DNA of 64,000 nucleotides from Methanolinea sp. UBA277 (GCA_002499905.1 DANP01000014.1:20298-84297); one strand, 5' to 3'. Shown: positions 35,230 to 44,452, counted from the stretch's first letter. Program-made: numbers and translations. Notes: generated by a model not told the origin, from the sequence alone.

Positions 35230-35718
35230 ATGAAAACCGGACTGGCAGTCATCATCCTCTGTCTCGCAATCCTTGCAGGGGGGTGCATCGGGCAGGAGCG
35301 GGAGGCGCCGCCTCCCGCGACACCTGCCCCCACCCCCCTCCCCACGACGCCGGAACCGCCAACGGTACCTCCGACCGTCGATGAATCGCTCGGTGGACCG
35401 GTTGAGTTCGAACCCCGTGGAGAATACCGTGTGGGGGATCGCATCATCCTTTCTGGCATTACCAACCTGGCGCCGGGAAACGAATTGCTCATCGAAGTGC
35501 GATCGGTATCGTTTGGTCCCACCACCAAGACCGAAGACAGCCGGTTCTCCGGGGTTTCGGCAACGGTTGTTGTTGAGCAGGGTGCCGTGGATTCACGGAA
35601 TACCTGGCGCTATCTCCTGGACACCACCGGATTTGTGCCCGACCAGTACCAGGTCGAGATTTCGGGAATTACCGTCCCGGCATTCCGGAAGAGTGCATCC
35701 TTCACCCTCCTCCCCTAA
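35230..35718 (+). CDS. Lipoprotein of unknown function
   Basis: A 162-residue lipoprotein: signal peptide with lipobox LAGGC near residue 19, a Pro/Thr-rich linker to about residue 50, then a ~105-residue beta-sandwich (YRVGDRIILSGITNLAPGNELLIEV ... FVPDQYQVEISGI). Similar one-domain surface lipoproteins are common in methanogens, where the domain resembles those that cap S-layer or sensor proteins. The ATG at 35230 is preferred over one six codons earlier because it gives a normal signal peptide. Its stop overlaps the converging cofD stop. Confidence 0.75.
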   Translation: MKTGLAVIILCLAILAGGCIGQEREAPPPATPAPTPLPTTPEPPTVPPTVDESLGGPVEFEPRGEYRVGDRIILSGITNLAPGNELLIEVRSVSFGPTTKTEDSRFSGVSATVVVEQGAVDSRNTWRYLLDTTGFVPDQYQVEISGITVPAFRKSASFTLLP

Positions 35719-36623
35719 TTCCGGCTCTCTCCGGTATCGAGCAGCGCCTTTGCGAGGGAGGCGCTCTGCTCTTCCCCGGTCATCAGCGTGTCGAACCTCA
35801 GGCTCCCTGCCACATCGACCGGGTCACGAATATCCTGGACAAAGAGGTCGATGATATCCCGGTAGAGCGCTGCCGTGGAGAGGGAATCGGGGGAGAGCCC
35901 CCGGGCCCGCATCAGTGCAGCTGCCGGGCCGCTGACCGGCGCATCCCCGATAAACGGGCTTATCGCAATGACGAATGCGTCCATCAGCACGGGAATGATT
36001 CCCTCGCACTCGAGTATGGGGAGAATACTCGTGACCGGATTGCTCGGGCCGATGATGACCATATCTGATGATTCGATTGCCGAGAGCACCTCATCGGTAG
36101 CCGAAGGGCCGGTGGGGGCATACCGGATGACTTCGTCGATGGGGAGCGATCCGCGGTGCTTCACCCAGTACTCCTGATAGTGGATGACGCGGTTCCCGGT
36201 CCTGATGAGGGTGGCCACCTGCTCATCGGTCATCGGGAGGACGGTCGCTATGATCCCCATCCGTTCACGAAGGATGCGGGTTGATTCGGTGAGGGAGCTG
36301 CCGCTCTTCAGGAGCTCCCCCCGTGCGATATGAACCGCCCGGTCACGGTCGCCGATACCGATGTACTCGTCAACACCCATCCGCAGGAGCTCCTCATGGG
36401 TCCGGAAGGTATCGCCCTCGATTCCCCACCACGTCCGGGTGTTGAGCAGGCCTGAGAAGAGGTAGAGGAGCGTATCGATGTCGGGGGAGAGGTGGCCGCC
36501 CGATATCCAGATATCTTCTGCGGTGTTCACGACCACCGTGATCCCGGTGTCCGCGAGATGTTTCCGGGCACCCCGGATAAGCTTCGGGGTTCCCGTTCCT
36601 CCGGAAAGGAAGGTGATCATCAC
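35715..36623 (-). CDS. cofD: 2-phospho-L-lactate transferase (coenzyme F420 biosynthesis)
   Basis: A 302-residue CofD. It joins the activated phospholactate unit to Fo, making F420-0, the core of the methanogen hydride carrier F420. Visible are the N-terminal FLSGGTGTPKLIRG, VVNTAEDIWISGGHLSPDIDTLLYLF with metal-binding Asp, GWWGI-like RTWWGIEGDTF, and IGPSNPVTSILPIL. The gene is divergent from the HD-domain gene, with 45 bases between start codons. Confidence 0.95.
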   Translation of the reverse strand: MMITFLSGGTGTPKLIRGARKHLADTGITVVVNTAEDIWISGGHLSPDIDTLLYLFSGLLNTRTWWGIEGDTFRTHEELLRMGVDEYIGIGDRDRAVHIARGELLKSGSSLTESTRILRERMGIIATVLPMTDEQVATLIRTGNRVIHYQEYWVKHRGSLPIDEVIRYAPTGPSATDEVLSAIESSDMVIIGPSNPVTSILPILECEGIIPVLMDAFVIAISPFIGDAPVSGPAAALMRARGLSPDSLSTAALYRDIIDLFVQDIRDPVDVAGSLRFDTLMTGEEQSASLAKALLDTGESRN

Positions 36624-36668
36624 TCAATACATTTATCAGCCCGATATCAAGACAGTTTAGGTAACCGG

Positions 36669-37874
36669 ATGAAGATTATCAAGGACCCGGTCCATGGGTA
36701 CATCGAGGTCCCGGGGTACATCCTGCCCATCCTTGACGCCCCCGCCCTGCAGCGCCTCCGCTATATTCGCCAGCTCGGTTTCTCCTACCTTGTGTACCCG
36801 GGAGCCAACCATACCCGGTTTGAACACTCTCTCGGGACCATGTTTCTTGCCGATATGATGGCCCGCCAGCTGCTGCTCTCCCCCGATGAGCGCCAACTGA
36901 TCATCTCAACTGCCCTCATCCACGATATCGGACACGGCCCGTTCTCCCATGCCATCGAGCCGGCGATGGAGGAGCTCTGTGGGAGGGCGCACCATGATAC
37001 GACGTGGCTCGCAGAAGACGCCGATCTCTCCGCTATCCTTCACGGGCACGGGATCGACACCGGGCAGGCATCCGCGCTCCTGAAGGGGGAACACGAACTC
37101 TCGGGCATCCTGTACGGCGAGCTGGACGTTGACCGGATGGATTACCTCCTCCGCGATGCTCACTACACCGGGGTGCCCTACGGGACGGTCGATGCCCATC
37201 GTCTGATACGGAACACGGTCATCACCGACGGCCAGATTGCCATCCGGGAGGGAGGGATCAATGCTGCAGAATCCCTCCTGATAGCCCGCACCCTGATGCG
37301 GCCGGCCGTGTATTTCCACCATGTGAGCAGAATTGCCGAGATGATGTTCTCCCGTGCAGTCTACGAGCACTTCCAGAGTATCAGGGGGGCTCACCCGGCA
37401 TCGTTTATGCGCCTGGACGATGCCGGCTGCTTCCAGAGCCTCCTCCACTCATCGTCCGAAGTGGCCCGGACGCTGGTCGAGGGTATCTACTTCCGGAGGA
37501 TGTACAAACGGGCCCTCTACGTGGGGAAAGACCAGGTCAATGTTACCCAGATCGCCCAGGAGATCACCCCCGGAAAGATGCGCGATCTGGCAGAACGGAT
37601 CGCAAAGACCGCCGGAGTCGAAGCCTACGAGGTTCTGGTCGATCTGCCCGAGTTCCCGAAGGCCATGTCCATTCATGTGAAGGTGAAGAACCGGCACCGC
37701 GTGGTGGGGCTGGAAGAGTTATCTCCGCTCGTGACCACCCTCAATGAGACCCGGCGTGGCCAGTGGAGACTCGGGGTGTACACCCTGCCCGAACATGTTC
37801 AGGATGTCGGGGCCGCCGCACGGGAAATCCTGCATATAAAACCGCTGACCACGCAGGACCGGCTCCCGTTCTGA
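36669..37874 (+). CDS. HD-domain phosphohydrolase
   Basis: A 401-residue protein of the dNTPase-like HD family found across archaea. The metal site is built from HTRFEHSLG (first His, near residue 58), STALIHDIGHGPFSHAIE (the HD pair, near residue 88) and a distal Asp in YGELDVDRMDYLLRDA. The PVHGYIEVP start is typical. The probable reaction is hydrolysis of a nucleotide phosphate, with substrate unknown. A long upstream frame is only the antisense shadow of cofD; the ATG chosen is the family start and has a TATA-like ACATTTATC 40 bases upstream. Confidence 0.9.
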   Translation: MKIIKDPVHGYIEVPGYILPILDAPALQRLRYIRQLGFSYLVYPGANHTRFEHSLGTMFLADMMARQLLLSPDERQLIISTALIHDIGHGPFSHAIEPAMEELCGRAHHDTTWLAEDADLSAILHGHGIDTGQASALLKGEHELSGILYGELDVDRMDYLLRDAHYTGVPYGTVDAHRLIRNTVITDGQIAIREGGINAAESLLIARTLMRPAVYFHHVSRIAEMMFSRAVYEHFQSIRGAHPASFMRLDDAGCFQSLLHSSSEVARTLVEGIYFRRMYKRALYVGKDQVNVTQIAQEITPGKMRDLAERIAKTAGVEAYEVLVDLPEFPKAMSIHVKVKNRHRVVGLEELSPLVTTLNETRRGQWRLGVYTLPEHVQDVGAAAREILHIKPLTTQDRLPF

Positions 37875-37948
37875 ATGCGGAGATTTGGTCCGGACTAAAA
37901 AAGAACCTTTATGTACATCAAGGTGAACCTTCCAGCGAGGGGGATCCT

Positions 37949-38392
37949 GTGCTCGAATACTGGATAGTGGTCACGATTGGTGTGATCGTGGTTGTTGCTG
38001 CACTCTGCCTGACCTACCTCTACGCAGAGAGCAGGGAACTGCGGCTGGTCCGCAGCAGGTACCGCCTGAAGGTCTACGAGGAACTCTTCCACGCCCTCAC
38101 CGATATGAATGTAGCCGGGACTGACGGGTACAAGCTCGAGCGTGCAAAAATGCGGCTCGCATTCACCCTGAACCGGCTCAACCTGGTGGCATCGGAGGAG
38201 GTCCTCAGACATGTGAACGAGCTGCTCGATTTCCTGAATGAGACCCCCGAAGGGAATTTCGACGTGCTTCGGCAGCTGAATATCCTGAACAACATTGTAC
38301 GCGCAGCGCGAAAAGATCTCGACCCGGCATCGGCACAAGCTATCGAGGCGTCCGGGTTCAGATTCAGGTTCTATTCTCCGCTGCGGGAATGA
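37949..38392 (+). CDS. Small membrane-anchored hypothetical protein
   Basis: A 147-residue protein starting at GTG, with GAGGGGGAT five bases upstream, and a TATA-like CTTTATG at about 37911. Residues 4-25 are one membrane span (YWIVVTIGVIVVVAALCLTYLY); the rest is soluble and helical (YRLKVYEELFHALTDMN ... VLRHVNELLDFLNETPEG), probably facing the cytoplasm. I do not recognise a named family. Confidence 0.72.
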   Translation: MLEYWIVVTIGVIVVVAALCLTYLYAESRELRLVRSRYRLKVYEELFHALTDMNVAGTDGYKLERAKMRLAFTLNRLNLVASEEVLRHVNELLDFLNETPEGNFDVLRQLNILNNIVRAARKDLDPASAQAIEASGFRFRFYSPLRE

Positions 38393-38596
38393 TCCCGCAA
38401 TCATTTTTTTAATGGTCAGATATCCGGCAGCTGTCCGGCATCTTACAGGGATACCAGTGCCGGCCGGTCACGGACCGGATCTGCCGTGCCGCGATCCATC
38501 GGACTACCCCGGATTTTAATATTCAGCATCACCAATGTTGTGTGCGAAACGGGAATACCCCGATTCGAGGAGCATACAGCCGAGGAGTGGATCAGG

Positions 38597-39835
38597 ATGC
38601 GGGAATTTATCGACCGGATGAGAGAGTGCGGAGAAGTCATCGATATCGATGAACCCGTGGACGTGGTATACGAGCCCTGCAGGTATGCCCACAAGACCGA
38701 CAAGCTCCTCTTCTTTCACCGGCTTGCGAGGGCCCGCGGGGTCATGAACGTCACGGCAACAAGGGACGCGCTCTCGCTTGCCCTGAACATTCCCAGGCAC
38801 AATATGGTTCAGCGGCTCTCCCGGATGGAGTACCTGGGGTCGGTGGTCCGTCAGGGAAACCTCCCGATGACGTCGCCAGACCTGTCAAAGATACCGATTA
38901 TGAAGCACTATCCCGGGGATGCCGGCAGGTACATCACCGCCGGCATCGTATTTTCCCGGTTCGGGGACATCGAGAACGCATCCATCCATCGCATGCTGGT
39001 TCTGGATGACCGGAAGGTCGCCGCCCGGCTGGTGGAAGGAAGGCATACCTCCACGCTCCACCGGGCCGCCCGTGAGCAGGGAGAGCGGCTGCCGGTTGCC
39101 GTTGCCATCGGGGTGCATCCTGCGGTCACCTTCGCGTGCTGCACGCGGGTGCCGAAGGGGAAGGAACTCCCCTATGCCGCAGAGCTGCTCGGCGGTGAGG
39201 TCCGGGTATGGCAGTGCGGCAACGGGGTTCTGGTGCCGGAAGCAGAGATCGTGCTTGAAGGATACATCGGCGGAGAAACCACCGAGGAAGGGCCGTTCGT
39301 CGATATTACGGGGACCTATGACCAGGTGCGGACACAGCCGGTCATCGAATTTTCCGGCATGCACCTGATGAAGGATTCCATCTATCATGGCATCCTTCCC
39401 GCCGGAAACGAACACCGCATCCTGATGGGTGCCCCCTATGAGCCGTCCATTTACCGGGCGGTCGCAGGGGTGACCGAGGCGAAGAACGTCGTCCTGACCA
39501 CCGGCGGGTGCGGGTACTTCCATGCGGTTATCCAGGTGCGCAAGCAGACCCAGGGCGATGCGAAGAACGCGATGATGGCTGCCTTTGCCACCCACACCTC
39601 GCTCAAGCATGTGGTGGTGGTGGACGAGGATATCGATCCCACCGATCCGGAGGATGTCGAATTCGCTGTCGCCACCCGGGTCAGGGGCGATCGGGATCTC
39701 CTGGTTATCACCGGAGCAAGGGGGTCATCACTCGATCCGACCCGCGCCGAGGACGGGACAAACGTGAAAGTCGGCATCGATGCCACCATTCCGCTCGGCC
39801 GCGAGGATGAGTTCCGTCGGGCGGTGTGGGAGTAA
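38597..39835 (+). CDS. UbiD-family decarboxylase, probable anhydromevalonate phosphate decarboxylase
   Basis: A 412-residue UbiD-type enzyme, which uses prenylated FMN. Family segments include KIPIMKHYPGDAGRYITAGI, the ALLEGYIGGETTEEGPFVDITG-like block with catalytic Glu, FHAVIQVRKQTQGDAKNAMMAAF and a C-terminal DVEFAVATRVRGDRDL. Its immediate neighbour is an aconitase-X protein. In archaea this pairing marks the modified mevalonate pathway, where phosphomevalonate is dehydrated and then decarboxylated to isopentenyl phosphate for membrane lipids. The ATG used follows GAGGAG at eight bases; a longer frame starts at 38486. Confidence 0.85.
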   Translation: MREFIDRMRECGEVIDIDEPVDVVYEPCRYAHKTDKLLFFHRLARARGVMNVTATRDALSLALNIPRHNMVQRLSRMEYLGSVVRQGNLPMTSPDLSKIPIMKHYPGDAGRYITAGIVFSRFGDIENASIHRMLVLDDRKVAARLVEGRHTSTLHRAAREQGERLPVAVAIGVHPAVTFACCTRVPKGKELPYAAELLGGEVRVWQCGNGVLVPEAEIVLEGYIGGETTEEGPFVDITGTYDQVRTQPVIEFSGMHLMKDSIYHGILPAGNEHRILMGAPYEPSIYRAVAGVTEAKNVVLTTGGCGYFHAVIQVRKQTQGDAKNAMMAAFATHTSLKHVVVVDEDIDPTDPEDVEFAVATRVRGDRDLLVITGARGSSLDPTRAEDGTNVKVGIDATIPLGREDEFRRAVWE

Positions 39836-39837
39836 GC

Positions 39838-41010
39838 ATGCATCTGCTTCCCGAAGAAGAGCGGATACTTGCCGGTGAATACGGCGAGACCCGCCAGAAG
39901 ATGATAGAGATCCTTACCGCCCTTGGTAAGGTATTCGGGGCCGCCCGGCTGGTCCCGATAATGAGTGCCCAGGTGAGCGGGGCCTCGTACAAGACCATCG
40001 GCGATGCGGGCCTCGAATGGCTCTCCGGGCTCGATGCCCGCGTTTCTGTCCCAACCGTCCTCAATCCGGTCGGCATGGACAGGGTATCCTGGCGGGAGAT
40101 GGGTATCCCGCCCGGCTTTGCCAAAAAACAGGAGGAGGTGATCGCCGCCTACGCCCGCCTCGGCATCCGTCTTGAGTGCACCTGCACGCCGTACTATATT
40201 TATAAGACCCGGTTCGGCGAACATCTCGCCTGGTCTGAATCCTCTGCCGTTTCCTACGCAAATTCGGTCATCGGCGCCCGCACCAACCGGGAGGGGGGGC
40301 CGGGAGCCCTCGCTGCCGCCATCATCGGAAAGACTCCCGAGTATGGCCTCCACCTGGTTGCGGAGCGGAGGCCGCAGGTATATATCCGGGTGGAAGGGGG
40401 CGATTCCCGGGACGATGTCGCCTGGTTCGGCGCCCTGGGCTGTATTGCCGGGAAGCTCGCCGGGAACCGCATCCCTTTCTTTTCCGGCATCAGACCACGA
40501 CGCGACCAGCTGAAGGCGCTGGGTGCGGCAATGGCAGCATCCGGGGCGGTTGCCCTCTACCATGTCGCCGGCATCACCCCCGAAGCGCGGATATTCTCCT
40601 ATGATCTCAGCGGTATCGAGCAAATCCCGGTGACCGCCGGTGAGGTTGCGGCCCTCTGGACGGAGCTCCCGGTTGGGGCAGTTGCACTGGGATGCCCCCA
40701 CTGCTCACCGGAAGAACTTTCCACCATCGCCAAACTCCTCGCCGGAAAACGGGTGAAGATACCGGTCTACATCTTTGCAGCGCGGAAGGTGATCGAGACA
40801 TGCCGCGAAGCGGTCGCTACTATCGAACGGAGCGGTGCACGGGTCTATGCCGATACCTGCATGGTGGTCTCCCCTGCAATGGAGCAGTTCGGGACGATCA
40901 TGGTCAACAGCGGCAAGGCGTTTTCCTATGTCCCTGATATGTGCGGGGCTGCAGTGAGAATTGGAACCACCGGGGAGTGTATCCGGGTGGCAACGGACGG
41001 AGCTACCTGA
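39838..41010 (+). CDS. Aconitase-X protein, probable phosphomevalonate dehydratase large subunit
   Basis: A 390-residue AcnX catalytic subunit. Cluster-binding and active-site segments visible are RLECTCTPYYIY near residue 113, GALGCIAGKLAG, VALGCPHCSPEEL near 286 and YADTCMVVSPAMEQFGTIMVNSGKAFSYVPDMCG near the end. With the overlapping-scale UbiD neighbour (two bases apart) it should dehydrate mevalonate 5-phosphate. These enzymes need a small subunit (the swivelling domain); none is encoded next to it here, as the following frame is a decayed universal stress protein on the other strand. Confidence 0.85.
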   Translation: MHLLPEEERILAGEYGETRQKMIEILTALGKVFGAARLVPIMSAQVSGASYKTIGDAGLEWLSGLDARVSVPTVLNPVGMDRVSWREMGIPPGFAKKQEEVIAAYARLGIRLECTCTPYYIYKTRFGEHLAWSESSAVSYANSVIGARTNREGGPGALAAAIIGKTPEYGLHLVAERRPQVYIRVEGGDSRDDVAWFGALGCIAGKLAGNRIPFFSGIRPRRDQLKALGAAMAASGAVALYHVAGITPEARIFSYDLSGIEQIPVTAGEVAALWTELPVGAVALGCPHCSPEELSTIAKLLAGKRVKIPVYIFAARKVIETCREAVATIERSGARVYADTCMVVSPAMEQFGTIMVNSGKAFSYVPDMCGAAVRIGTTGECIRVATDGAT

Positions 41011-41460
41011 CGATCGTGAGGGGCGGTTCAACCAGCCCGGCGATCTGTTCCAACAGCATCCCGGTATGTGATTTGCCGCTTTTTCCCCAGGCCCCCATTC
41101 CACGAGGACGTGCCGGCCGCTGTTCGCCTCTTCCCGGACCTCTTCCCGGACGTCTCCCTCCACGATCCGGGATTCGCAGTCTACCTTTTCTTTTGCAGAG
41201 GAGGTGAGGAGATCCTGGTATCCGGTATTGACGCTCCGTTTCATGTCCCGCCAGATCTTCCCTTCATGTTCCCTGATCAGGTGGCAATACCAATCCGAAC
41301 GCAGAAGGTGAATGCCTGTGCCGGGGCCTCACTCAGGTCCGGCACCGGGAACAAGACGATCAGCGATCCCGACTTTTTTTTCCATCTGTACAGCATGGAG
41401 TGCAGACGTGGGGCTCCAGGTGGAGCCATCGAACAGCACCAGTATTTTTTTTTCTTTACG
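41003..41460 (-). pseudogene. Universal stress protein (UspA), frameshifted remnant
   Basis: Reading the minus strand and changing frame several times gives a near-complete UspA-like protein: KKILVLFDGSTWSPTSALHAV, then SLIVLFPVPDLSEAPAQAF, then WYCHLIREHEGKIWRDMKRS, a central KEKVDCESRIVEGDVREEV, and the C-terminal AWGKSGKSHTGMLLEQIAG ending PPLTIVR. Breaks coincide with runs of nine and eight A in the minus strand (near 41444-41456 and 41381-41390) and with G-rich repeats near 41085. The start codon is missing. It is either a decayed gene or, less likely, several homopolymer sequencing errors. Confidence 0.7.
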
Positions 41461-41565
41461 GTCCGGTCTCAGGTTCAGTCAATCTCCAGCCCGCGGGTAT
41501 TGTGAAGGGACGGAAACAAGATAGGATTTTACCCCCTCCTGCGCTCCGTTATCCAACAGGAGCAT

Positions 41566-41573
41566 CTTTAATT
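41566..41573 (+). promoter_or_regulatory. TATA box of the HEAT-repeat membrane gene
   Basis: CTTTAATT is centred about 30 bases before the ATG at 41599. It argues for that ATG over the TTG at 41572 and the ATG at 41584, which would lie upstream of the predicted transcript start. Confidence 0.5.
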
Positions 41574-41598
41574 GCCACCTGCGATGAGATGTCTTCAC

Positions 41599-42843
41599 AT
41601 GGTCCTTTCCGACCTGACCGGGGGAAGACTGCAGGATTATAAACTCCCGCTGCTGGGGGGGCTCATCGCAGTCTCCCTCCTCCTCGAGCTCTACGTCCAC
41701 TGGTATCTCGGAATAACGACGGTCTACTCCCATTTTTTCTATATACCGGTAGTCCTGGGAGCGGTCTGGTACGGGAAGCGGGGGGTACTCGTGGCCATCC
41801 TGCTCGGTGCAGTCCTCCTCTCCGTGACATTCCTGAAAACCGGAAGTATCGACAGCGATACGATCATCAGGGCCCTGATGTTTGGTATCGTCGGTCTGGT
41901 GATCGGGGCGGTCTCTGATTACATGCGGGGTGAGCAGGAACGGATGATGAATGAGGTGACCGATGCCGCCATCCAGTCCGGTCTCCGGGGGCGAACCGGA
42001 ACCGGGAGTATCAGGGAGGTCAGGAGCAGGATCGCCTCATTTGCCGGGGTGAAACGGCTCAGGGAACAGGGCGATATTCCCGGCCTCATCCGTGCATTAC
42101 GGAACCGCGACCCGGCTGTCCAGTATGATGCGGTTGAGGCTCTCGGGGAGCTGGCCGATCCGGCGGCAACCGATGCGCTGATGTCGGCGCTCACCGGAGA
42201 CAAATACAGCGGAATCCGCTGGAAGGCCGCTGAAGCCCTGGTTAAGATCGGAGAGCCCGCTGTCCCGTCGCTGATTGCAGCCCTCACGCACTCTGACGAG
42301 GGTGTGCGGTGGAAGGCGGCGGTAACCCTGGGCGAGATCGGTGATCAACGCGGAATCATCCCCCTCATCGGGCTCCTTTCAGATACGGACCGGTTTGTGC
42401 GCAGCAGAGCGGCCTATGCTCTCGGCCTCGCCGGGCCTCCGGCCATTCCGGCCCTCTCGGAAACGCTCAAAGATGCCCCGTCCGGGGTCCGGACGGGTAT
42501 CGTGACCGCGCTCGGGAAGATGCATGATCCGGCGGCGATCAGAGTCCTCATCCGGGCCCTCACCGATTCATCAGAAGACGTGCGCCAGGACATCATTACC
42601 TCGCTTGCGTCCCAGGGAGAGGAGGCCATTGACCTCCTTGTCGCGGCCCTCGCAGATCCTGAACCTCTCCGGCAGCAAGGGGCAGCGATGGCGCTTGGGG
42701 CCTTGGGGAGACCGGAAGTCCTGGAACCACTGCAAAAGGCACTCGAAACAGCCGGTTCTCCAACCCGGGAGGTGATCAGTTCAGCGATCGGAGAGATCCG
42801 TTCCCGGCAGTCACCGGAACGGACAAAAAACCCTCCGGAATAA
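41599..42843 (+). CDS. Membrane-anchored HEAT-repeat protein
   Basis: A 414-residue protein. The N-terminal ~115 residues hold three or four hydrophobic spans (LLGGLIAVSLLLELYVHW, FFYIPVVLGAVWYG, VLVAILLGAVLLSV, ALMFGIVGLVIGAV) resembling the membrane sensor part of some archaeal kinases. After a charged linker come about seven HEAT/PBS-lyase repeats (for example VRWKAAVTLGEIGDQRGIIPLI), which form a protein-binding superhelix. It presumably docks soluble partners at the membrane; the partner is unknown. The genes that follow (DUF432, MscS, a second HEAT protein) suggest a membrane-stress context. Confidence 0.8.
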   Translation: MVLSDLTGGRLQDYKLPLLGGLIAVSLLLELYVHWYLGITTVYSHFFYIPVVLGAVWYGKRGVLVAILLGAVLLSVTFLKTGSIDSDTIIRALMFGIVGLVIGAVSDYMRGEQERMMNEVTDAAIQSGLRGRTGTGSIREVRSRIASFAGVKRLREQGDIPGLIRALRNRDPAVQYDAVEALGELADPAATDALMSALTGDKYSGIRWKAAEALVKIGEPAVPSLIAALTHSDEGVRWKAAVTLGEIGDQRGIIPLIGLLSDTDRFVRSRAAYALGLAGPPAIPALSETLKDAPSGVRTGIVTALGKMHDPAAIRVLIRALTDSSEDVRQDIITSLASQGEEAIDLLVAALADPEPLRQQGAAMALGALGRPEVLEPLQKALETAGSPTREVISSAIGEIRSRQSPERTKNPPE

Positions 42844-42877
42844 CCGGGTTTACCGGAAAAACCCTTCTGTCTCAGAA

Positions 42878-42886
42878 GATATATCT
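42878..42886 (+). promoter_or_regulatory. TATA box of the DUF432-mscS operon
   Basis: GATATATCT predicts a transcription start near 42906. The GTG at 42890 would lie upstream of it, so the in-frame GTG at 42911 (five bases inside the transcript) is favoured as the DUF432 start. Confidence 0.5.
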
Positions 42887-42910
42887 AATGTGAGATCGTT
42901 AGGTGTTTCT

Positions 42911-43621
42911 GTGTTTGGTGAGTCTGATTACTCATTCTGCTATGATTCGGAAGAGGTCTCGATCAGGATCGACCCATCAGATGGTTTTTACCAGTATTCC
43001 CGGAAATCCGGCGACGAAGAGATCAGAAAGGTGATCAGCGGCGGATCCCGGAAAATCGTCGTCAATCCCGTAGAGCCGGTCAACCTTCCCCGGGAGGTTA
43101 CGAGATTCCTCGAGGTCCATTTCACCCCGGTGGCAATCGAGCCGGACTCGAGCGAGACCGTGTTTATTACCTTTCCGGTAGAGATTGGAGTTTTCCTGGA
43201 GTCGAAAGGCGATTTTGATGTTCTCGATATCTTCACCCTCTCCCGGCCCAAGTACTCCCTCTACGGGCCCCCTGAAGAAGGAGTCATCACCCGGTACCAT
43301 GAAAGCGCGGTCTCCGGCACCATTCCTGAGGTGGATTGGCTGAAGGAGGGCGTAATCGCACTCTCCATCAGCAATGCCAGCCGGAACTGGGTTGAGGTCT
43401 CCCGGGCCGTCTTTGACTGTTCTTCCCTCTTCCTGTACTACGGGGATTGTGTCTCCCTTGTTGCCCGCATGAACATTCTGTCCCGGGATATCGCGGATGT
43501 AAGGAGTGAGGACCGGCCACTCAGCGACGGGATGAAACCATCGGTCCTGGTTATCAAGGCGCGGAAAACCCTGATTCCGGATAAAATTCCCTTCATGATG
43601 GAGTTCGGAGTGGGTGATTAG
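42911..43621 (+). CDS. DUF432 protein
   Basis: A 236-residue protein of the DUF432 family, known mainly from archaea and often encoded directly before a MscS channel, as here. Features are the start VFGESDYSFCYDSEEVSIRI, an internal EVHFTPVAIEPDSSETVFITFPVEIGVFL (in shorter pieces VETVFITFPVEIGVF), and DIFTLSRPKYSLYG. It has no membrane span. Its function is unknown; linkage to the channel suggests a regulator or accessory of mechanosensing. The start GTG was chosen from promoter position. Confidence 0.82.
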   Translation: MFGESDYSFCYDSEEVSIRIDPSDGFYQYSRKSGDEEIRKVISGGSRKIVVNPVEPVNLPREVTRFLEVHFTPVAIEPDSSETVFITFPVEIGVFLESKGDFDVLDIFTLSRPKYSLYGPPEEGVITRYHESAVSGTIPEVDWLKEGVIALSISNASRNWVEVSRAVFDCSSLFLYYGDCVSLVARMNILSRDIADVRSEDRPLSDGMKPSVLVIKARKTLIPDKIPFMMEFGVGD

Positions 43622-43622
43622 G

Positions 43623-44450
43623 ATGGTGGCTCTCGACACCGTGGTCTTCGGTACGGTAACGGTGCTGGATCTGATCGTATTCGCCATTTCGGTGGTCATC
43701 ATCATAATTGTGGCGCGGATCATTGCCATCTACCTGAAACGGGCGCTTTCGGACCGCATGGAGCGGGGGGAGCTCGACAAGCTGGTCAAGGTCGTCCAGA
43801 TCGTCATTATCATATTCGGCATCTGGTTTGCCCTGCCCAGTTTTGATGTGGATATCGGCCAGCTCCTGGTAGTGGGCGGGACGTTGGGGCTGATCATCGC
43901 GTTTGCCAGCCAGAAGATCGTCTCCAACCTCGGCTCCGGTATCTTCCTCCTGATTGAACGGCCGGTCAAGATCGGGGACACGATACAGATCGGGGATGTC
44001 GAGGGTACCGTGAACCAGATCCGGATCCTGTCCACCATTGTGAAGACCTACGAGGGAATCTACGTGCGGATACCGAACGAGCAGGTCTTTTCCTCGGATA
44101 TTACCAATTTCGTGGCAAACCCCGCCCGGCGGTTCGAGTACCTGGTGAGCATCGGGTACGGTGATGATGCAGGAAAGGCCGTCCGGGTCATCCGTAATCT
44201 CCTTGAGGACCACCCGTTTGTCCTCAAAAACCCGGCCCCAAGTATCTTTGTCTCCGAGCTCGGGGATTCAGGTGTGCAGCTCACCATCTATATCTGGGCC
44301 CCGTCACGGGTCTGGTGGTCGGTCCGGACCGAGCTCCTCCAGAAGATCAAAGAAGCCCTCGATCGCGAAGGAATCGAGATACCCTTCCCCCAGCGGGTGG
44401 TCACCATGGCCGGTGTGAAGAACAGAGGAACCGGCCAGGGAGAGCGGTAG
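43623..44450 (+). CDS. MscS-family mechanosensitive channel
   Basis: A 275-residue small-conductance mechanosensitive channel. Three N-terminal spans (residues about 10-33, 58-75 and 80-105) end in the pore-lining helix LIIAFASQKIVSNLGSGIFLLIERP. The beta domain follows with KIGDTIQIGDVEGTVNQIRILSTIVKTYEG and RIPNEQVFSSDITNF, and the C-terminal part ends with EGIEIPFPQRVVTM, all typical. It opens under membrane tension to release solutes at osmotic downshock. It starts one base after the DUF432 stop and is followed two bases later by a HEAT-repeat gene, so all three are one operon. Confidence 0.93.
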   Translation: MVALDTVVFGTVTVLDLIVFAISVVIIIIVARIIAIYLKRALSDRMERGELDKLVKVVQIVIIIFGIWFALPSFDVDIGQLLVVGGTLGLIIAFASQKIVSNLGSGIFLLIERPVKIGDTIQIGDVEGTVNQIRILSTIVKTYEGIYVRIPNEQVFSSDITNFVANPARRFEYLVSIGYGDDAGKAVRVIRNLLEDHPFVLKNPAPSIFVSELGDSGVQLTIYIWAPSRVWWSVRTELLQKIKEALDREGIEIPFPQRVVTMAGVKNRGTGQGER

Positions 44451-44452
44451 AC

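Noticed and set aside
36492..36668. N-terminal extension of the HD-domain protein
   Set aside because: It is the antisense shadow of cofD; the conserved start is at 36669.
41068..41505. A 145-codon plus-strand frame downstream of the aconitase-X gene
   Set aside because: It has low-complexity Phe/Pro runs from T- and C-rich DNA and no start signal; it is antisense to the better supported decayed universal stress protein.
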